A DNA stretch of 64,000 nt from Pseudomonas paeninsulae (GTDB lineage Bacteria; Pseudomonadota; Gammaproteobacteria; Pseudomonadales; Pseudomonadaceae): the NCBI RefSeq assembly GCF_035621475.1, contig NZ_CP141799.1, forward strand, positions 838,001 to 902,000. The letters are read 5' to 3'. The notes beneath the pieces are model-generated. The model did not search any database and had not been told where the DNA came from. It worked only from the letters and a program-made list of their open reading frames with translations. Position 1 is the first letter of the stretch, and each line of letters starts with the position of its first letter. This document shows, one piece after another, positions 8,945 through 18,024 of this stretch. The position numbers and the translations under genes are program-made.

Positions 8945-9784
8945 TCACCCGCGCTGTTTGGCGCCCAGCACCAGGGCGATGCCACCGAGTACGGCGACCG
9001 AGCTCAGCAACAACCTCAGGCTCAAGGCCTCGTCGAGCAACAGACTGCCGGCCAGGGCGGCGAGGATCGGCACGCTGAGTTGCACAGTGGCGGCCTGGAA
9101 TGCCCGCAACCCGCGCAAGGCGGTGTACCAGATGGCGTAGCCAATGCCCGAGGTGAGGGCGCCGGAAAGCAGGGCGTAGATCAATCCCGGCACATCCCAG
9201 CTGAGGCGACTGAGCAGCAGCGCGCTGACCGCCACGGCCAACGGCACGGCGCGCAGGAAGTTGCCGGCGGTGGCGGCCAGTGGATCGCCGACGCCACGGC
9301 CGAGCAGCGAATAGGCGCCCCAGGCCACCCCGGCCAGCAGCATCAGTAAGGCGCTGCCCAAGGCCGGCGCACTGGCACCGGGTAACAGCAGGACGAGCAT
9401 GCCAGCGAGGGCCAGGAGCAGGCCCGCGCCGGTCAGCAGACTGAGGCGCTCGCCGCGATAAAAACCCCAGGCCAGCATGCTGATCTGCACCGCGCCGAAC
9501 AGCAGCAGCGCGCCGACGCCGGCGTCCAGGTGGATATAGGCGAAGGAAAACCCCGCCGCGTAGGCAAATAGGGCGCCCGCAGCGAACCAGCTGCCGGCGA
9601 GGGCGCCGCTGCCTGAACGCAGGCGCAGCAACAGCCACAGCGTGAGGGCGCCGGAGGCGATACGCAGGCTGGTGAAACTAGCGGCGTCGATCTCGGTGTC
9701 TTTCAGCGCCAGGCGGCACAGCAGCGAGTTGCCGGCAAAGGCCAGCATGGCCAGGGCGGTCAGCAGCAGGGTTCGAGCGGTCAT
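8945..9784 (-). CDS. EamA/DMT-family inner-membrane transporter
   Basis: Taking the ATG at 9784 gives 279 residues. The track of hydrophobic stretches is consistent with ten transmembrane helices in two five-helix repeats, the EamA layout of the drug/metabolite transporter superfamily (YdcZ, RhaT and PecM relatives). The first helix begins directly after MTARTLLLTA, and a polar RLALKDTEIDA loop follows. The protein ends with a short basic tail (AKQRG). Such exporters move amino acids, metabolites or drugs; the substrate is not predictable. A longer ATG at 9835 is possible but has no ribosome site. Confidence 0.82.
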   Translation of the reverse strand: MTARTLLLTALAMLAFAGNSLLCRLALKDTEIDAASFTSLRIASGALTLWLLLRLRSGSGALAGSWFAAGALFAYAAGFSFAYIHLDAGVGALLLFGAVQISMLAWGFYRGERLSLLTGAGLLLALAGMLVLLLPGASAPALGSALLMLLAGVAWGAYSLLGRGVGDPLAATAGNFLRAVPLAVAVSALLLSRLSWDVPGLIYALLSGALTSGIGYAIWYTALRGLRAFQAATVQLSVPILAALAGSLLLDEALSLRLLLSSVAVLGGIALVLGAKQRG

Positions 9785-10143
9785 GGGCCATCCGGGCGTA
9801 TGAGTCTGGTTGGGCGCCAGACCGAGTCGCGTCATCTAAACATAGAGCGGCTGTGCGCTGTCCATTTCAGCAGCGGGGATGCGCGGCGTTGTATGCGCGA
9901 TTGCTGCGAGCCGTGTCTGCTCCCGCGCAGGCAGGGCGGCCCCGATGGTTGGCCGAGGTGACGCTGAAGGCGCGACGACGGACCTGGGTTCTGCGCGCGA
10001 GTGGGCTACGCTTTGCTTGTGGATTTGCTGGATTGGCCAATACACGGCGCCTGGTTGAGGTGAGCCGATGTGAACCTTTGAGCCTGGCCACCGGCCTATA
10101 GCAAGTAATTGCCTACTCTCCCATCGAATGATGAAGGCCGTTC
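9785..10143. other. Intergenic region upstream of egtB
   Basis: A gap of 359 bp between divergent genes. It should contain the promoters of the EamA gene and of egtBD. No gene, RNA or strong inverted repeat was recognised. Confidence 0.4.
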
Positions 10144-11493
10144 ATGTCCAGACCGATTTCTGTTGCCGAGCGACCTGGGCTATTGCCCTGGTACAACCGT
10201 AACCGTGAGCGCTCCGCCCAGCTGTTTGGGTTGATTACCGACGAGGCCTATTACAGTCGTCCAATCGCGCTGCGTAATCCCGTCGTCTTCTATCAGGGCC
10301 ACATCCCGGCGTTCAGCTTCAATAGGCTGGTCAAGCAGGGGTTGGGGCGCCCGAGCATCGATGCACGGCTCGAGCAGCTGTTTGCCCGAGGCATCGACCC
10401 GCATGAGGATTCCAGCAACGTCCGGGCCCGGGGCAACGAGGCCGACCTGTGGCCCAGGCGCGACGAGGTGGATTCGTTCTGCGCCGAGGCCGATCGACAG
10501 GTGCGGGCGGCGCTGGCGGAGCATGATCTGGTTAGCGCGGATGGCCTGCCGCCCGAACGCGTCGAGGCTGCCCACTGCATCCTCGAACACGAGGCTACCC
10601 ACCTGGAAACGCTGATGTACATGTGGCATCAGCTGCCGCTCGAACAGAAGCGCCGCCCCGCCGGCTACAGTCCGCGCAGCGAGGGTGCGCCGCCGCCACA
10701 GGCCTGGATCGACATACCGTCTGGTCAGGCAGCGCTTGGGGTCAATCCTGGAGTTGAGCCGTTTGCCTGGGATAACGAGATGCCGGCTTTCGCCGAGCAG
10801 GTGCCGGCGTTTCGGATTCAGCAGCACAACGTCAGCAATGCCGATTACCTGGAGTTCGTCGAGGCCGGCGGCTACGCCGATGCGCGCTGGTGGCGACCAG
10901 CAGATTGGGCCTGGATCAAGGCCGAGGGCATCCGCCATCCGCTGTTCTGGCAGCGCGACGGCGAGCGTTGGCTGTGGCGCGCAATGTTCGATCTGCTTGC
11001 CTTGCCCGCTGCCTGGCCGGTGTGGGTGAGCCAGGCCGAGGCCTCGGCTTACTGCCGCTGGCGCGGGCTGAGCCTGCCCAGCGAAGCGCAGTATCAACGG
11101 GCCGCGTATGGCGCGCCGGACGGCCAGCCGCGGCGCTATCCCTGGGGTAATGCGCCGCCCGATGGCGCGCGCGGCGTGTTCGACTTTCACGCCTGGGACC
11201 CGCAGCCCATCGGCAGTCATCCGGCAGGGCGCAGCGCCTGGGGGGTGGATGATCTGGTCGGCAATGGCTGGGAGTGGACGGCGAGCGCCTTCGCGCCGTT
11301 TCCCGGATTCGAGGTGCGCGCGTGCTATCCCGAGTATTCGGCGGAGTTCTTCGATGGCGAGCACTTCGTGATGAAGGGCGCGGCGCCGGTGACCGTGAGC
11401 GAACTGCTCAGGCCGTCGCTGCGCAACTGGTTCCGTGCGCGTTACCGCTATATGTACGCCAGCTTTCGCTGCGTCGCCGGAGCGGGACAATGA
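10144..11493 (+). CDS. egtB: EgtB-like ergothioneine sulfoxide synthase
   Basis: A 449-residue non-haem iron enzyme predicted to couple trimethylhistidine (hercynine) to a thiol co-substrate with O2, forming the sulfoxide precursor of ergothioneine. The N-terminal DinB-like domain supplies the three-His iron site: His53 (YQGHIPAF) and the H149-x3-H153-x-E motif (EHEATHLE). The C-terminal half is an FGE-sulfatase (SUMF1/C-type lectin-like) domain, with GNGWEWTASAFAPFPGFE near the end. Its stop codon overlaps the start of egtD (ATGA), so translation is coupled. No egtC amidase or egtE lyase is adjacent, so whether it uses cysteine or gamma-glutamylcysteine is open. OvoA is excluded by length. 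Confidence 0.85.
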   Translation: MSRPISVAERPGLLPWYNRNRERSAQLFGLITDEAYYSRPIALRNPVVFYQGHIPAFSFNRLVKQGLGRPSIDARLEQLFARGIDPHEDSSNVRARGNEADLWPRRDEVDSFCAEADRQVRAALAEHDLVSADGLPPERVEAAHCILEHEATHLETLMYMWHQLPLEQKRRPAGYSPRSEGAPPPQAWIDIPSGQAALGVNPGVEPFAWDNEMPAFAEQVPAFRIQQHNVSNADYLEFVEAGGYADARWWRPADWAWIKAEGIRHPLFWQRDGERWLWRAMFDLLALPAAWPVWVSQAEASAYCRWRGLSLPSEAQYQRAAYGAPDGQPRRYPWGNAPPDGARGVFDFHAWDPQPIGSHPAGRSAWGVDDLVGNGWEWTASAFAPFPGFEVRACYPEYSAEFFDGEHFVMKGAAPVTVSELLRPSLRNWFRARYRYMYASFRCVAGAGQ

Positions 11494-12479
11494 CCCCCGC
11501 GTCGGCGCGGGTCTCTGTGCGGCCGCCGGCCGATCAGGTGTCGACCCAGCAGTTTGCCGAGGACGTCGCCTTCTACCTGACGCAGACGCCGCGCCAGCTG
11601 CCATCCCGCTATCTCTACGATGCCCTCGGTTCGGCGCTGTTCGAGGCCATCACCCGACTGCCCTGGTATCGGGTGACACGCGCCGAAACCGGGCTGCTGA
11701 AGACCCATGCGCGGGCCATTCTGGCCGCCTGTGCACCGCTTACCGAAACCGTCGAGTTGGGCGCTGGCAGCGGTGAAAAACTCGCCCGCGTATTGCAAGC
11801 CCGGGATGCCGGTAGCGCGGAGTTGCGCGTGCATCTGGTCGACGTGTCGCGCAGCGCGCTGTCCGCCGCAGCCGGGTTGCTGGTGGGGCTGCCGGCCACC
11901 CAGGTGATCACCCATCAAGCCACCTATGAGGCGGGCCTGGCCGAATTCAGGCGCAACCAGGCGGAGGCGGGGCATACGCTGTTGCTGTTTCTCGGCTCGA
12001 ATATGGGCAATTTCGATCCGCCCAAGGCCAACGAACTGTTGCGCCAGATCCGCAGCGCGCTGCAACCCGGCGATTTGTTTCTATTGGGCGCCGATCTGCT
12101 CAAGCCCGAGCGCGAACTGATGCTGGCCTATGACGATCCGCTGGGGGTGACTGCCGCGTTCAATCGCAACCTGCTGGTGCGAATCAATCGCGAGCTGGGC
12201 GCCGATTTCGACCTCGACAGTTTCCAGCACCGCGCCCTGTGGAACGCCACCGAGTCGCGCATGGAGTCCTACCTGGTCAGCACCCGCACGCAGCGGATTC
12301 GCATAGCCGAGGCGCGGCTCGAGCTGACCATGCGCGACGGTGAGACGATCTGGACCGAGAGCTCGTACAAGTACAGCCTCGACGGGCTGTTCGGCTCGCT
12401 GGAGGCTGCCGGCTTTGCCCGTCGCCAAGCCTGGGTCGATGAGGACGCGCAGTTCGCCCTGACCCTGGTGCAGCGCTAG
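11490..12479 (+). CDS. egtD: EgtD-like L-histidine N-alpha-methyltransferase
   Basis: A 329-residue SAM-dependent methyltransferase that trimethylates the alpha-amino group of histidine to hercynine, the first step of ergothioneine synthesis. The start is the ATG overlapping the egtB stop by four bases. The SAM site is readable as VELGAGSGEK (91-97 for the Gly-rich loop), and the family block LFLGSNMGNFDP follows at 167-177. Length and architecture match EgtD. Operon position directly after egtB strongly supports the assignment. Confidence 0.88.
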   Translation: MTPASARVSVRPPADQVSTQQFAEDVAFYLTQTPRQLPSRYLYDALGSALFEAITRLPWYRVTRAETGLLKTHARAILAACAPLTETVELGAGSGEKLARVLQARDAGSAELRVHLVDVSRSALSAAAGLLVGLPATQVITHQATYEAGLAEFRRNQAEAGHTLLLFLGSNMGNFDPPKANELLRQIRSALQPGDLFLLGADLLKPERELMLAYDDPLGVTAAFNRNLLVRINRELGADFDLDSFQHRALWNATESRMESYLVSTRTQRIRIAEARLELTMRDGETIWTESSYKYSLDGLFGSLEAAGFARRQAWVDEDAQFALTLVQR

Positions 12480-12575
12480 CAGGCCGCTGAACAACTACTG
12501 CGCTCGACTATGCAGCGTTGGAGTCCGTCGGCTAGTCGCAGCGCGGCACCAGCGTCAGCACAGCGCCGTTGGCGC

Positions 12576-13319
12576 CTAACGATACTCCGGGTTGGGGTGG
12601 TCGAAGTGGTTGCCCGCATCCCACTGCTCGCGCACATTGCCATAGGCCGGTATGCCGCCGACATCCTTGAGCAGGCGAGCCAGATGCAGCAGGTTCCAGG
12701 TCATGAAGGTGGTGTTGCGCTGGGTAAAGTCGTTGGCGAACCCGACCCGACTGCCATCGTCCTGGCGGTCGCCGTAGCTGGGGCCGGGGCCGGCTTCACC
12801 GATCCAACCGGCGTCGGCTTGCGGCGGGATGCTGTAGCCCAGATGCTGCAGGGCATACAGCACCCCGGTGGCGACATGCTTAACACCATCTTCGTTGCCG
12901 GTGACGATGCAGCCGCCGACCTTGCCGTAATAGACGTACTGACCCTTGCCGTTCAGATCCGCCGACTGCGCGTATAGGCGCTCGATCACGCTCCAACAGA
13001 TCGACGAGCGCTCCCCCAGCCAGATTGGCGAACCGATCACCAGAATGTCCGCCTGTTTCACCCGGGCGTAGAGCGTGGGCCAATCGTCGCGCTCGAAACC
13101 ATGCGCGGTCATATCCGGCTGCACGCCGGGAGCGAGCACATGGTCGGCGGCGCGAATGTGCTCCACCTTGACCCCCTGCGCGCGCATGATTGCCTGGGAT
13201 ACGTCCATCAGTACTTCGGTGTGCGAGGGCTCGGGGGAAGGCTTGAGCGTGGTGTTGATGAACACGGCGCGCAGATCCGCATACTGGGCCGGTGGCAGTG
13301 ATTGCTTGCTCATGGTCAT
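12576..13319 (-). CDS. Flavodoxin-like NAD(P)H-dependent oxidoreductase
   Basis: A 247-residue protein with a flavodoxin-fold FMN-binding pattern. A beta strand and phosphate loop near residues 18-33 (FINTTLKPSPEPSHTE) are followed by ADILVIGSPIWLGERSS, the typical second FMN contact of NADPH-dependent FMN reductases. It ends with a family-specific extension (WNLLHLARLLKDVGG). It is probably a cytoplasmic quinone or FMN reductase. It is convergent with egtD and has no obvious operon partner. The electron acceptor is unknown. Confidence 0.8.
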   Translation of the reverse strand: MTMSKQSLPPAQYADLRAVFINTTLKPSPEPSHTEVLMDVSQAIMRAQGVKVEHIRAADHVLAPGVQPDMTAHGFERDDWPTLYARVKQADILVIGSPIWLGERSSICWSVIERLYAQSADLNGKGQYVYYGKVGGCIVTGNEDGVKHVATGVLYALQHLGYSIPPQADAGWIGEAGPGPSYGDRQDDGSRVGFANDFTQRNTTFMTWNLLHLARLLKDVGGIPAYGNVREQWDAGNHFDHPNPEYR

Positions 13320-13505
13320 GCATCTCCTTGCTTATGCAGCAGGCGCTTAACCTGCAACTAGTGGCTCAGGCGGCGGTAGCGATGGCTGGTGCCGGGTGCC
13401 AGCCATGCCGCGCGCGAGGTCGTTAGCGGCAATAGACAATGGTATTTGACCGTTGCCCGCGGCAAAGGTTGGCCATGCCGGCGCGCAACCTCGGCGCTCC
13501 CTCGC

Positions 13506-14291
13506 TCAGCTGGATTGATTGAGTGACCAGTCATAGTCGAGGTACTCGATCCTGGGCGTGCTATTGGCTGCAGGCCGCTGTGCCGGAGGGCTGAGCAGGG
13601 GGGCTTGCTGGATCAGGTAGTTGTCCAGCGAGCCCCAGCGCTTGGCGAAGTCCTCAGCGTACCAAGCGAAGATTTTCGAGACCTGGAAGCTACCGCTGGC
13701 CGAGTCGAAGCGGTTACGGCTGCGATCTTTCAGGAAGCGTCGCTGGCTGTCTTCGAGTTGCCCGTCGAGGGTGCTGGCCACGAAGGCTTCGCTGCGCAGG
13801 GCCGGGCAACCGACCGAGGCACAATTGGCGGCAAAGTGGATGCGCGGTTCGTCGTAGACGCCGGGTGCGCGGATTAGTGTGTGCTCGATCTGGTCCAGGC
13901 TCAGGCTTTGCCCCAGCAGAGGGATGAACGCCTGCTTCCAGGGGCTGCTGAACAGCCCGCCGATATCCTTGATCGACTCCAGCGGGTAGTGGTCGAGGAT
14001 CAGCTGTACCGTGAAGGCGTTATAGGCGTTGAGCAGAAAGACCAGGCGCCGATCACGGCTCCAGCCGTCGAATTGCTGGCGGGAGACGTTCGACAGCGTG
14101 GCCAGATAGCTTGCCAGTTCTGCCTGATCCTGTTGGAAACCTCGATAGTCGACGGTACTGGCCACCCCCTGGTTAACCCAGGCGACGTGTTGCTCCAGCA
14201 GTTCGCTCCACTGCGCATGCTCATGGTCGAAGTTGCTGGCATATAGCGGACTGCTTAGCCAGAGCATGAGGCTGAGTAACAGAGTGCGCAT
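13506..14291 (-). CDS. DUF547 exported protein of the ArsS-type locus
   Basis: Start ATG at 14291, preceded by AGGAG, gives 261 residues. A signal peptide (1 to about 19, ending YAS) makes it periplasmic. The DUF547 domain spans most of the mature part; recognisable are LLNAYNAFTVQLIL and the FAANCASVGCPALRSEAF block with its paired cysteines. DUF547 proteins are papain-like fold relatives of uncertain activity and frequently sit beside the TIGR04282/04283 glycosyltransferases. Its ribosome site begins with the last bases of a CTAG duplicated by the IS1182 insertion. It was therefore once directly downstream of the gene at 15871-16599 and is now separated from it by the element. Confidence 0.85.
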   Translation of the reverse strand: MRTLLLSLMLWLSSPLYASNFDHEHAQWSELLEQHVAWVNQGVASTVDYRGFQQDQAELASYLATLSNVSRQQFDGWSRDRRLVFLLNAYNAFTVQLILDHYPLESIKDIGGLFSSPWKQAFIPLLGQSLSLDQIEHTLIRAPGVYDEPRIHFAANCASVGCPALRSEAFVASTLDGQLEDSQRRFLKDRSRNRFDSASGSFQVSKIFAWYAEDFAKRWGSLDNYLIQQAPLLSPPAQRPAANSTPRIEYLDYDWSLNQSS

Positions 14292-14303
14292 GAAGGCTCC
14301 TAG

Positions 14304-15870
14304 CAGCCTGTCGGACTTAATCACTGGATTCCAGGATAATCCCGACACCGCCCAGCCGATGCCTCCGCATGAGCCGCTTTCGTCCGATCGACCGCAAGAC
14401 TGACTACCTGCTCCCGCCATCGATGGATGACTGGCTGCCAGAAGCCCACCTGGCCCGTTTCATTCTCGAAGCCATCGAACGGCTCGACTTGAGTGCGCTC
14501 ACCCGGCGTTATGGCGGACGCGGCAGCGCCGCCTATCACCCCGAGGTGCTGCTTAGTCTGCTGGTCTATGGCTATGCCACCGGCACCTTTTCCAGCCGTA
14601 TGATCGAACGCGCCACTTACGACTCGCTCGCCTTTCGCTACCTGGCCTCAGGCAGTCACCCCGATCACGACACCCTGGCCAGCTTCCGCCGCCGCTTCCT
14701 CGACGAGTTGGCCGGCATCTTCCTTCAGGTGCTGGAGCTGGCGGGCGAGATGAAGCTGCTCAAGCTCGGCACCATCAGCCTCGACGGCACCAAGCTGCAT
14801 GCCAGCGCCTCACGCCACAGTGCACTGTCCTATGGCCATATCCAGACACTCGAACGCCAGCTCAAGGCCGAAGTGCAGGAGCTCCTGGCGCTGGCTGAAC
14901 GGGCCGACCAGGCAGAGCTCCCCGTCGGCATCGATCTGCCGGACGAGATCAAACGCCGGCAAGATCGCTTGCTCGCCATGGACGCGGCGAAGGCCAAGAT
15001 CGAGGTGCGCGCCCGTGCGCGTTTCGAGCAGGATCAGGCCGCCTACCAAGAGAAGCTTGCCAAGCGTGCGGCGCGCACGGCAGAAACGGGCAAGAAGCCC
15101 GGCGGCAAGCCGCCCAAAGCCCCAGTGGAAGGGCCTACCGAACACGACCAAATCAACCTCACCGACGAAGACTCGCGCATCATGCGGGTGGCTGGCGGCG
15201 GCTTCGAACAGTGCTACAACGCCCAGGCCGCAGTGGATACCGACACCCTGTTGGTGGTGGCGCCAGGCCTCACTCAGGCGGGCAACGACAAGCAACAAGT
15301 CGTCCCCATGCTGGCCGAGCTTAAGGCGCTACCGGAGTCATTGGGTCAGGTGAACGTGGTGCTCGGGGACTGTGGCTACAACAGCGAAAGCAACATCGCC
15401 GCCTGCGAGGCGGCGGGAATCGAGCCCTACCTGGCGGTGGCACGCGAAGATCATCACCCGCACTGGAAGGCGCGCTTCGAGGAGCTGGCAGCGCTCGACG
15501 CTGATGCCACAGTGCAACAACGCATGGCGCACAAACTCAAGAGCCAGCCGGGGCGCCGCCTCTATGCGCTGCGCAAACAGACGGTGGAACCGGTGTTCGG
15601 CATCATCAAGTCGGTCATGGGTTTTCGCCAGTTTCTGCTGCGAGGCAAGGACAAGGTGAGCGGCGAATGGCGCCTGGTATGTCTGGCCTGGAATTTGAAA
15701 CGCATGGCCGTTTTGCGCCACAAATCCGTCCAGTGTGGGTAGAAATGAACTAAACCCGCTCGTTCTCAGGAAATTCGGGGCAAAAAAGCCTGGAAATACC
15801 TCAATAGTGGGGCGAATCGCTTCGCCTCACTATTGATATCCCCGTTCATGAATTCAAGTCCGACAGGCTG
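14304..15870 (+). mobile_element. IS1182-family insertion sequence, 1567 bp, CTAG target duplication
   Basis: Both ends carry a perfect 15-bp inverted repeat, CAGCCTGTCGGACTT at 14304-14318 and its complement at 15856-15870. The element is flanked by the direct repeat CTAG at 14300-14303 and 15871-15874. One intact transposase gene fills it. It lies between the TIGR04283 glycosyltransferase and the DUF547 gene, in the opposite orientation to both. Intact ends and an intact ORF suggest recent insertion. Confidence 0.93.
14369..15742 (+). CDS. IS1182-family transposase
   Basis: A 457-residue DDE transposase. The N-terminal DUF772-type domain (about 40-115) reads YHPEVLLSLLVYGYATG. The catalytic residues are visible as Asp139 (SLDGTK), Asp334 (VLGDCGYNS) and Glu407 (TVEPVFGIIK). 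A charged Lys/Gln-rich linker lies between the first and second acidic residues. The ORF is complete and should be active. Confidence 0.95.
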   Translation: MSRFRPIDRKTDYLLPPSMDDWLPEAHLARFILEAIERLDLSALTRRYGGRGSAAYHPEVLLSLLVYGYATGTFSSRMIERATYDSLAFRYLASGSHPDHDTLASFRRRFLDELAGIFLQVLELAGEMKLLKLGTISLDGTKLHASASRHSALSYGHIQTLERQLKAEVQELLALAERADQAELPVGIDLPDEIKRRQDRLLAMDAAKAKIEVRARARFEQDQAAYQEKLAKRAARTAETGKKPGGKPPKAPVEGPTEHDQINLTDEDSRIMRVAGGGFEQCYNAQAAVDTDTLLVVAPGLTQAGNDKQQVVPMLAELKALPESLGQVNVVLGDCGYNSESNIAACEAAGIEPYLAVAREDHHPHWKARFEELAALDADATVQQRMAHKLKSQPGRRLYALRKQTVEPVFGIIKSVMGFRQFLLRGKDKVSGEWRLVCLAWNLKRMAVLRHKSVQCG

Positions 15871-16599
15871 CTAGGGTTTATTCGACGTGCAGGCGGATGT
15901 GTTGCGCTGGCCGTACAGTCGCGCCAAGCGGCTAGCCGGTACGCCGACCGCATAGGCGAGTGCCAGCAGGCGGTTATGCAGCGAGCGCCGCCACCAGCCG
16001 TCGCGTTGCCAGCGTCTTGGGTCGACCTGAACACCCTGGCCGATCCGCACGAAGCGGCCCAGTCGGCGCAGCTGCTTGATCAGTTCCACTTCCTCGAACA
16101 GCGGCCAGGGACGGTGTTGGCCGCAGGCAAGGTAGGCGCTGGTTTCGACGAACACGCCTTGATCGCCATAGGGCACGCCGAAGCGGCTGCGCCAATCGAT
16201 GAGGCGTTCCAGCAAGCGGCTTTGCCAGCAGCTGGGTCCGGCAAAGCGGAAGGCGAAGGCGCCGCCGACCGCACCCGAGGCCACCGCCGTCTGTATGTCC
16301 GGCAGGGGATTGCCCAGCAGCTGAGCATCGGCGTGCAAAAACCACAGGATCGAATGCCGCGCGTGTTCAGCTCCCCGGCGCAACTGTTCGCCTCGGCAGG
16401 GTGTGGCCGGCAACCACTGGGCACCATGCTGCTGGCATATGCGGTTACAGCTTGGGCTACGTGCGGCATCGACCACTATGATCTGCAGCACTTGCCTGGA
16501 ACGCGTGGCCAGCTGATGCAGGCGGGACAGCAGGGGACCGAGTAACGCCTCATCGCGCCAGCAGGGGATGATCACGCTGATCGGTGTTTTATCAGGCAT
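15871..16599 (-). CDS. TIGR04283-type arsenosugar-locus glycosyltransferase (GT2)
   Basis: With the ATG at 16599 the protein has 242 residues. The GT-A family 2 fold is indicated by PISVIIPCWRDEALLGPLL at the N-terminus, the nucleotide-sugar DAARSPS region, and FLHADAQL (the DxD-like metal site). A C-terminal basic region (RRWQRDGWWRRSLHNRL) follows. This matches the glycosyltransferases that accompany ArsS radical-SAM genes. It overlaps the upstream TIGR04282 gene by eight bases, so the two are translationally coupled. The stop codon TAG is part of the CTAG target duplication of IS1182, so the coding region is unbroken. Confidence 0.85.
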   Translation of the reverse strand: MPDKTPISVIIPCWRDEALLGPLLSRLHQLATRSRQVLQIIVVDAARSPSCNRICQQHGAQWLPATPCRGEQLRRGAEHARHSILWFLHADAQLLGNPLPDIQTAVASGAVGGAFAFRFAGPSCWQSRLLERLIDWRSRFGVPYGDQGVFVETSAYLACGQHRPWPLFEEVELIKQLRRLGRFVRIGQGVQVDPRRWQRDGWWRRSLHNRLLALAYAVGVPASRLARLYGQRNTSACTSNKP

Positions 16600-17290
16600 G
16601 CGCCGGTATTCCGAGGTCGTGCACGGCATCGCGCAAACGCAGTCGTGCGGAGCGCGTGTCCGGTTCGAGGGCGCGGGCCAGCAGCTGCAGGTCTTCCTGG
16701 TGATCGATGTCGAAGTAGTCGCCGGTCTGTACCAGTGAATGCCCGGCAGCCTGGCACTTGTAGGCCAGCGCCTGGGCCAGGTGCTCAGTGCTCCAGGGCA
16801 GGTCGCGCAGGTCTGGCCATGGGCGGTTCGAGGCCATCAACACGACTCCGCCATCGCGTGCCTTGAGCAGTACCGTGTCATGGGCGTCGAGTAGTTCGCA
16901 CACCGTTTGGTAGTCACTCGGCAGCAGGGCCGGGCAATCACTGCCGATGAACAGCAGGCGCTGCTGGCCCTGCGTGCGCAACCTGCGGTCCAGGTCGTTG
17001 AGGCGTTGACCGAGGTTGCCTTGGTGCTGCGCCAGGCATAGGGCCAGGGGGCATAGGGACTTCCCCCAGGCCACGTGCTGGGGGTGATCCGGCGCCAGTG
17101 CCTTGGGCCCTGGCCAGTGCTGGAGATCCTCCAGGGCGCAGTCGAGCAGGTGCTGGGCGATCTTGAACGTCTGCTTCAGCCCCAGCTGCGCTGCCAGGCG
17201 TTGCTTGGAATGACCGAGCGCTGGGCGCTTGCACAGCAGGACCAAACAGGCTGCGGTAGGCGCGATTTCGGGGGTAGGGCGGTCAGTCAA
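16592..17290 (-). CDS. TIGR04282/DUF2064 glycosyltransferase-like protein
   Basis: A 232-residue protein from a TTG at 17290 (GGGAG upstream). The nucleotidyl-/glycosyltransferase fold of the DUF2064 family is seen from CLVLLCKRPALGHSKQRLA, GSDCPALLPSD (the acidic metal-binding segment) and DGGVVLMASNRPWPDL. In the family this follows the pattern of CofC/MobA-like nucleotidyltransferases, so it may activate a sugar rather than transfer one. It is first in an operon with the TIGR04283 gene and originally DUF547. It is divergent from the TetR gene. Confidence 0.85.
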   Translation of the reverse strand: MTDRPTPEIAPTAACLVLLCKRPALGHSKQRLAAQLGLKQTFKIAQHLLDCALEDLQHWPGPKALAPDHPQHVAWGKSLCPLALCLAQHQGNLGQRLNDLDRRLRTQGQQRLLFIGSDCPALLPSDYQTVCELLDAHDTVLLKARDGGVVLMASNRPWPDLRDLPWSTEHLAQALAYKCQAAGHSLVQTGDYFDIDHQEDLQLLARALEPDTRSARLRLRDAVHDLGIPAHA

Positions 17291-17397
17291 GCAAGTGCTC
17301 CCGTCTCTGCGGTGGAGTGAGATCTGGTTGTCCAGGTTGGCACTCTTATGAGCCGTTGCTTGAGCTTTTGTTACAGCGCGGGTAGCTCCGCCTTTGA

Positions 17398-17421
17398 ATT
17401 AAGACATGCTCGGTCCATAAT
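17398..17421. promoter_or_regulatory. Candidate TetR operator, autoregulatory copy
   Basis: The right half GTCCATAAT (17413-17421) is the exact complement of the left half of the operator at 18025, at the same 15-base half-to-half spacing. The left half here (ATTAAGACA) matches only partly. It ends eight bases before the TetR start codon, as expected for autorepression. Confidence 0.5.
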
Positions 17422-17428
17422 CAGCCGC

Positions 17429-18013
17429 ATGAACCGCGGACGCCCTAGATCTTTCGACCCCGACTTTGTCCTGGAAGCTGCCATGCAGCTTTTCTGGGGC
17501 AAGGGCTATGAGGCCACCAGCCTGCAGGATCTGCTTGAGGCGACGAGACTGTCCAAGAGCAGCCTGTATGAAAGCTTCGGCAACAAGCAGAGCCTGTTCG
17601 AAGCCGCCTTCAGTCGGTATGTCGAGAGCCGCACTCGCTACCTGCTGGAGCGCCTGGAGCTGGCCGAGTCGCCGCTCGTGTTCATTCATGAATGCCTGCT
17701 ATCGGTGCTCGACGACGCCGATCGAGCCACGCCGCGCGGCTGCATGCTGGTCAACGTGACCAATGAATTTTCCACCAGCGACCCGGCGGTGCAGCGCCTG
17801 ATTGCCCTCGCCACCCGGCGTTTTCGTGGGGTGTTCGAGCAGGCTTTCCAGCAGGCGCAAGATGCAGGCCTGGTGTCGGCCACTCAACCGCCTGCTGCCC
17901 GCGCGCTGTACATGCACTGTGTGATGAGCGGCCTGCGCACCCAGACCAAGGCCGGCATGGAGCAGAAAGAATTGCTTACAGTTATCGAACTGGTCATGGC
18001 GAACCTGGGCTAA
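17429..18013 (+). CDS. TetR/AcrR-family repressor
   Basis: A 194-residue regulator. I use the ATG at 17429 because it gives the canonical start MNRGRPRSFDPDFVLEAAMQ of this subgroup; the frame extends upstream without support. The helix-turn-helix is at about 24-46 (TSLQDLLEATRLSKSSLYESF), followed by a ligand-binding helical domain. It sits between the divergent glycosyltransferase operon and arsS, with operator-like inverted repeats on both sides, so it probably controls both. The ligand is unknown. Confidence 0.87.
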   Translation: MNRGRPRSFDPDFVLEAAMQLFWGKGYEATSLQDLLEATRLSKSSLYESFGNKQSLFEAAFSRYVESRTRYLLERLELAESPLVFIHECLLSVLDDADRATPRGCMLVNVTNEFSTSDPAVQRLIALATRRFRGVFEQAFQQAQDAGLVSATQPPAARALYMHCVMSGLRTQTKAGMEQKELLTVIELVMANLG

Positions 18014-18024
18014 TTTTTTGGCGT

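Noticed and set aside
10144..12479. Selenoneine (SenA) or ovothiol (OvoA) synthesis instead of ergothioneine
   Set aside because: No SenB or SenC partner is nearby and the protein is much shorter than OvoA; coupling to an EgtD-type methyltransferase favours ergothioneine.
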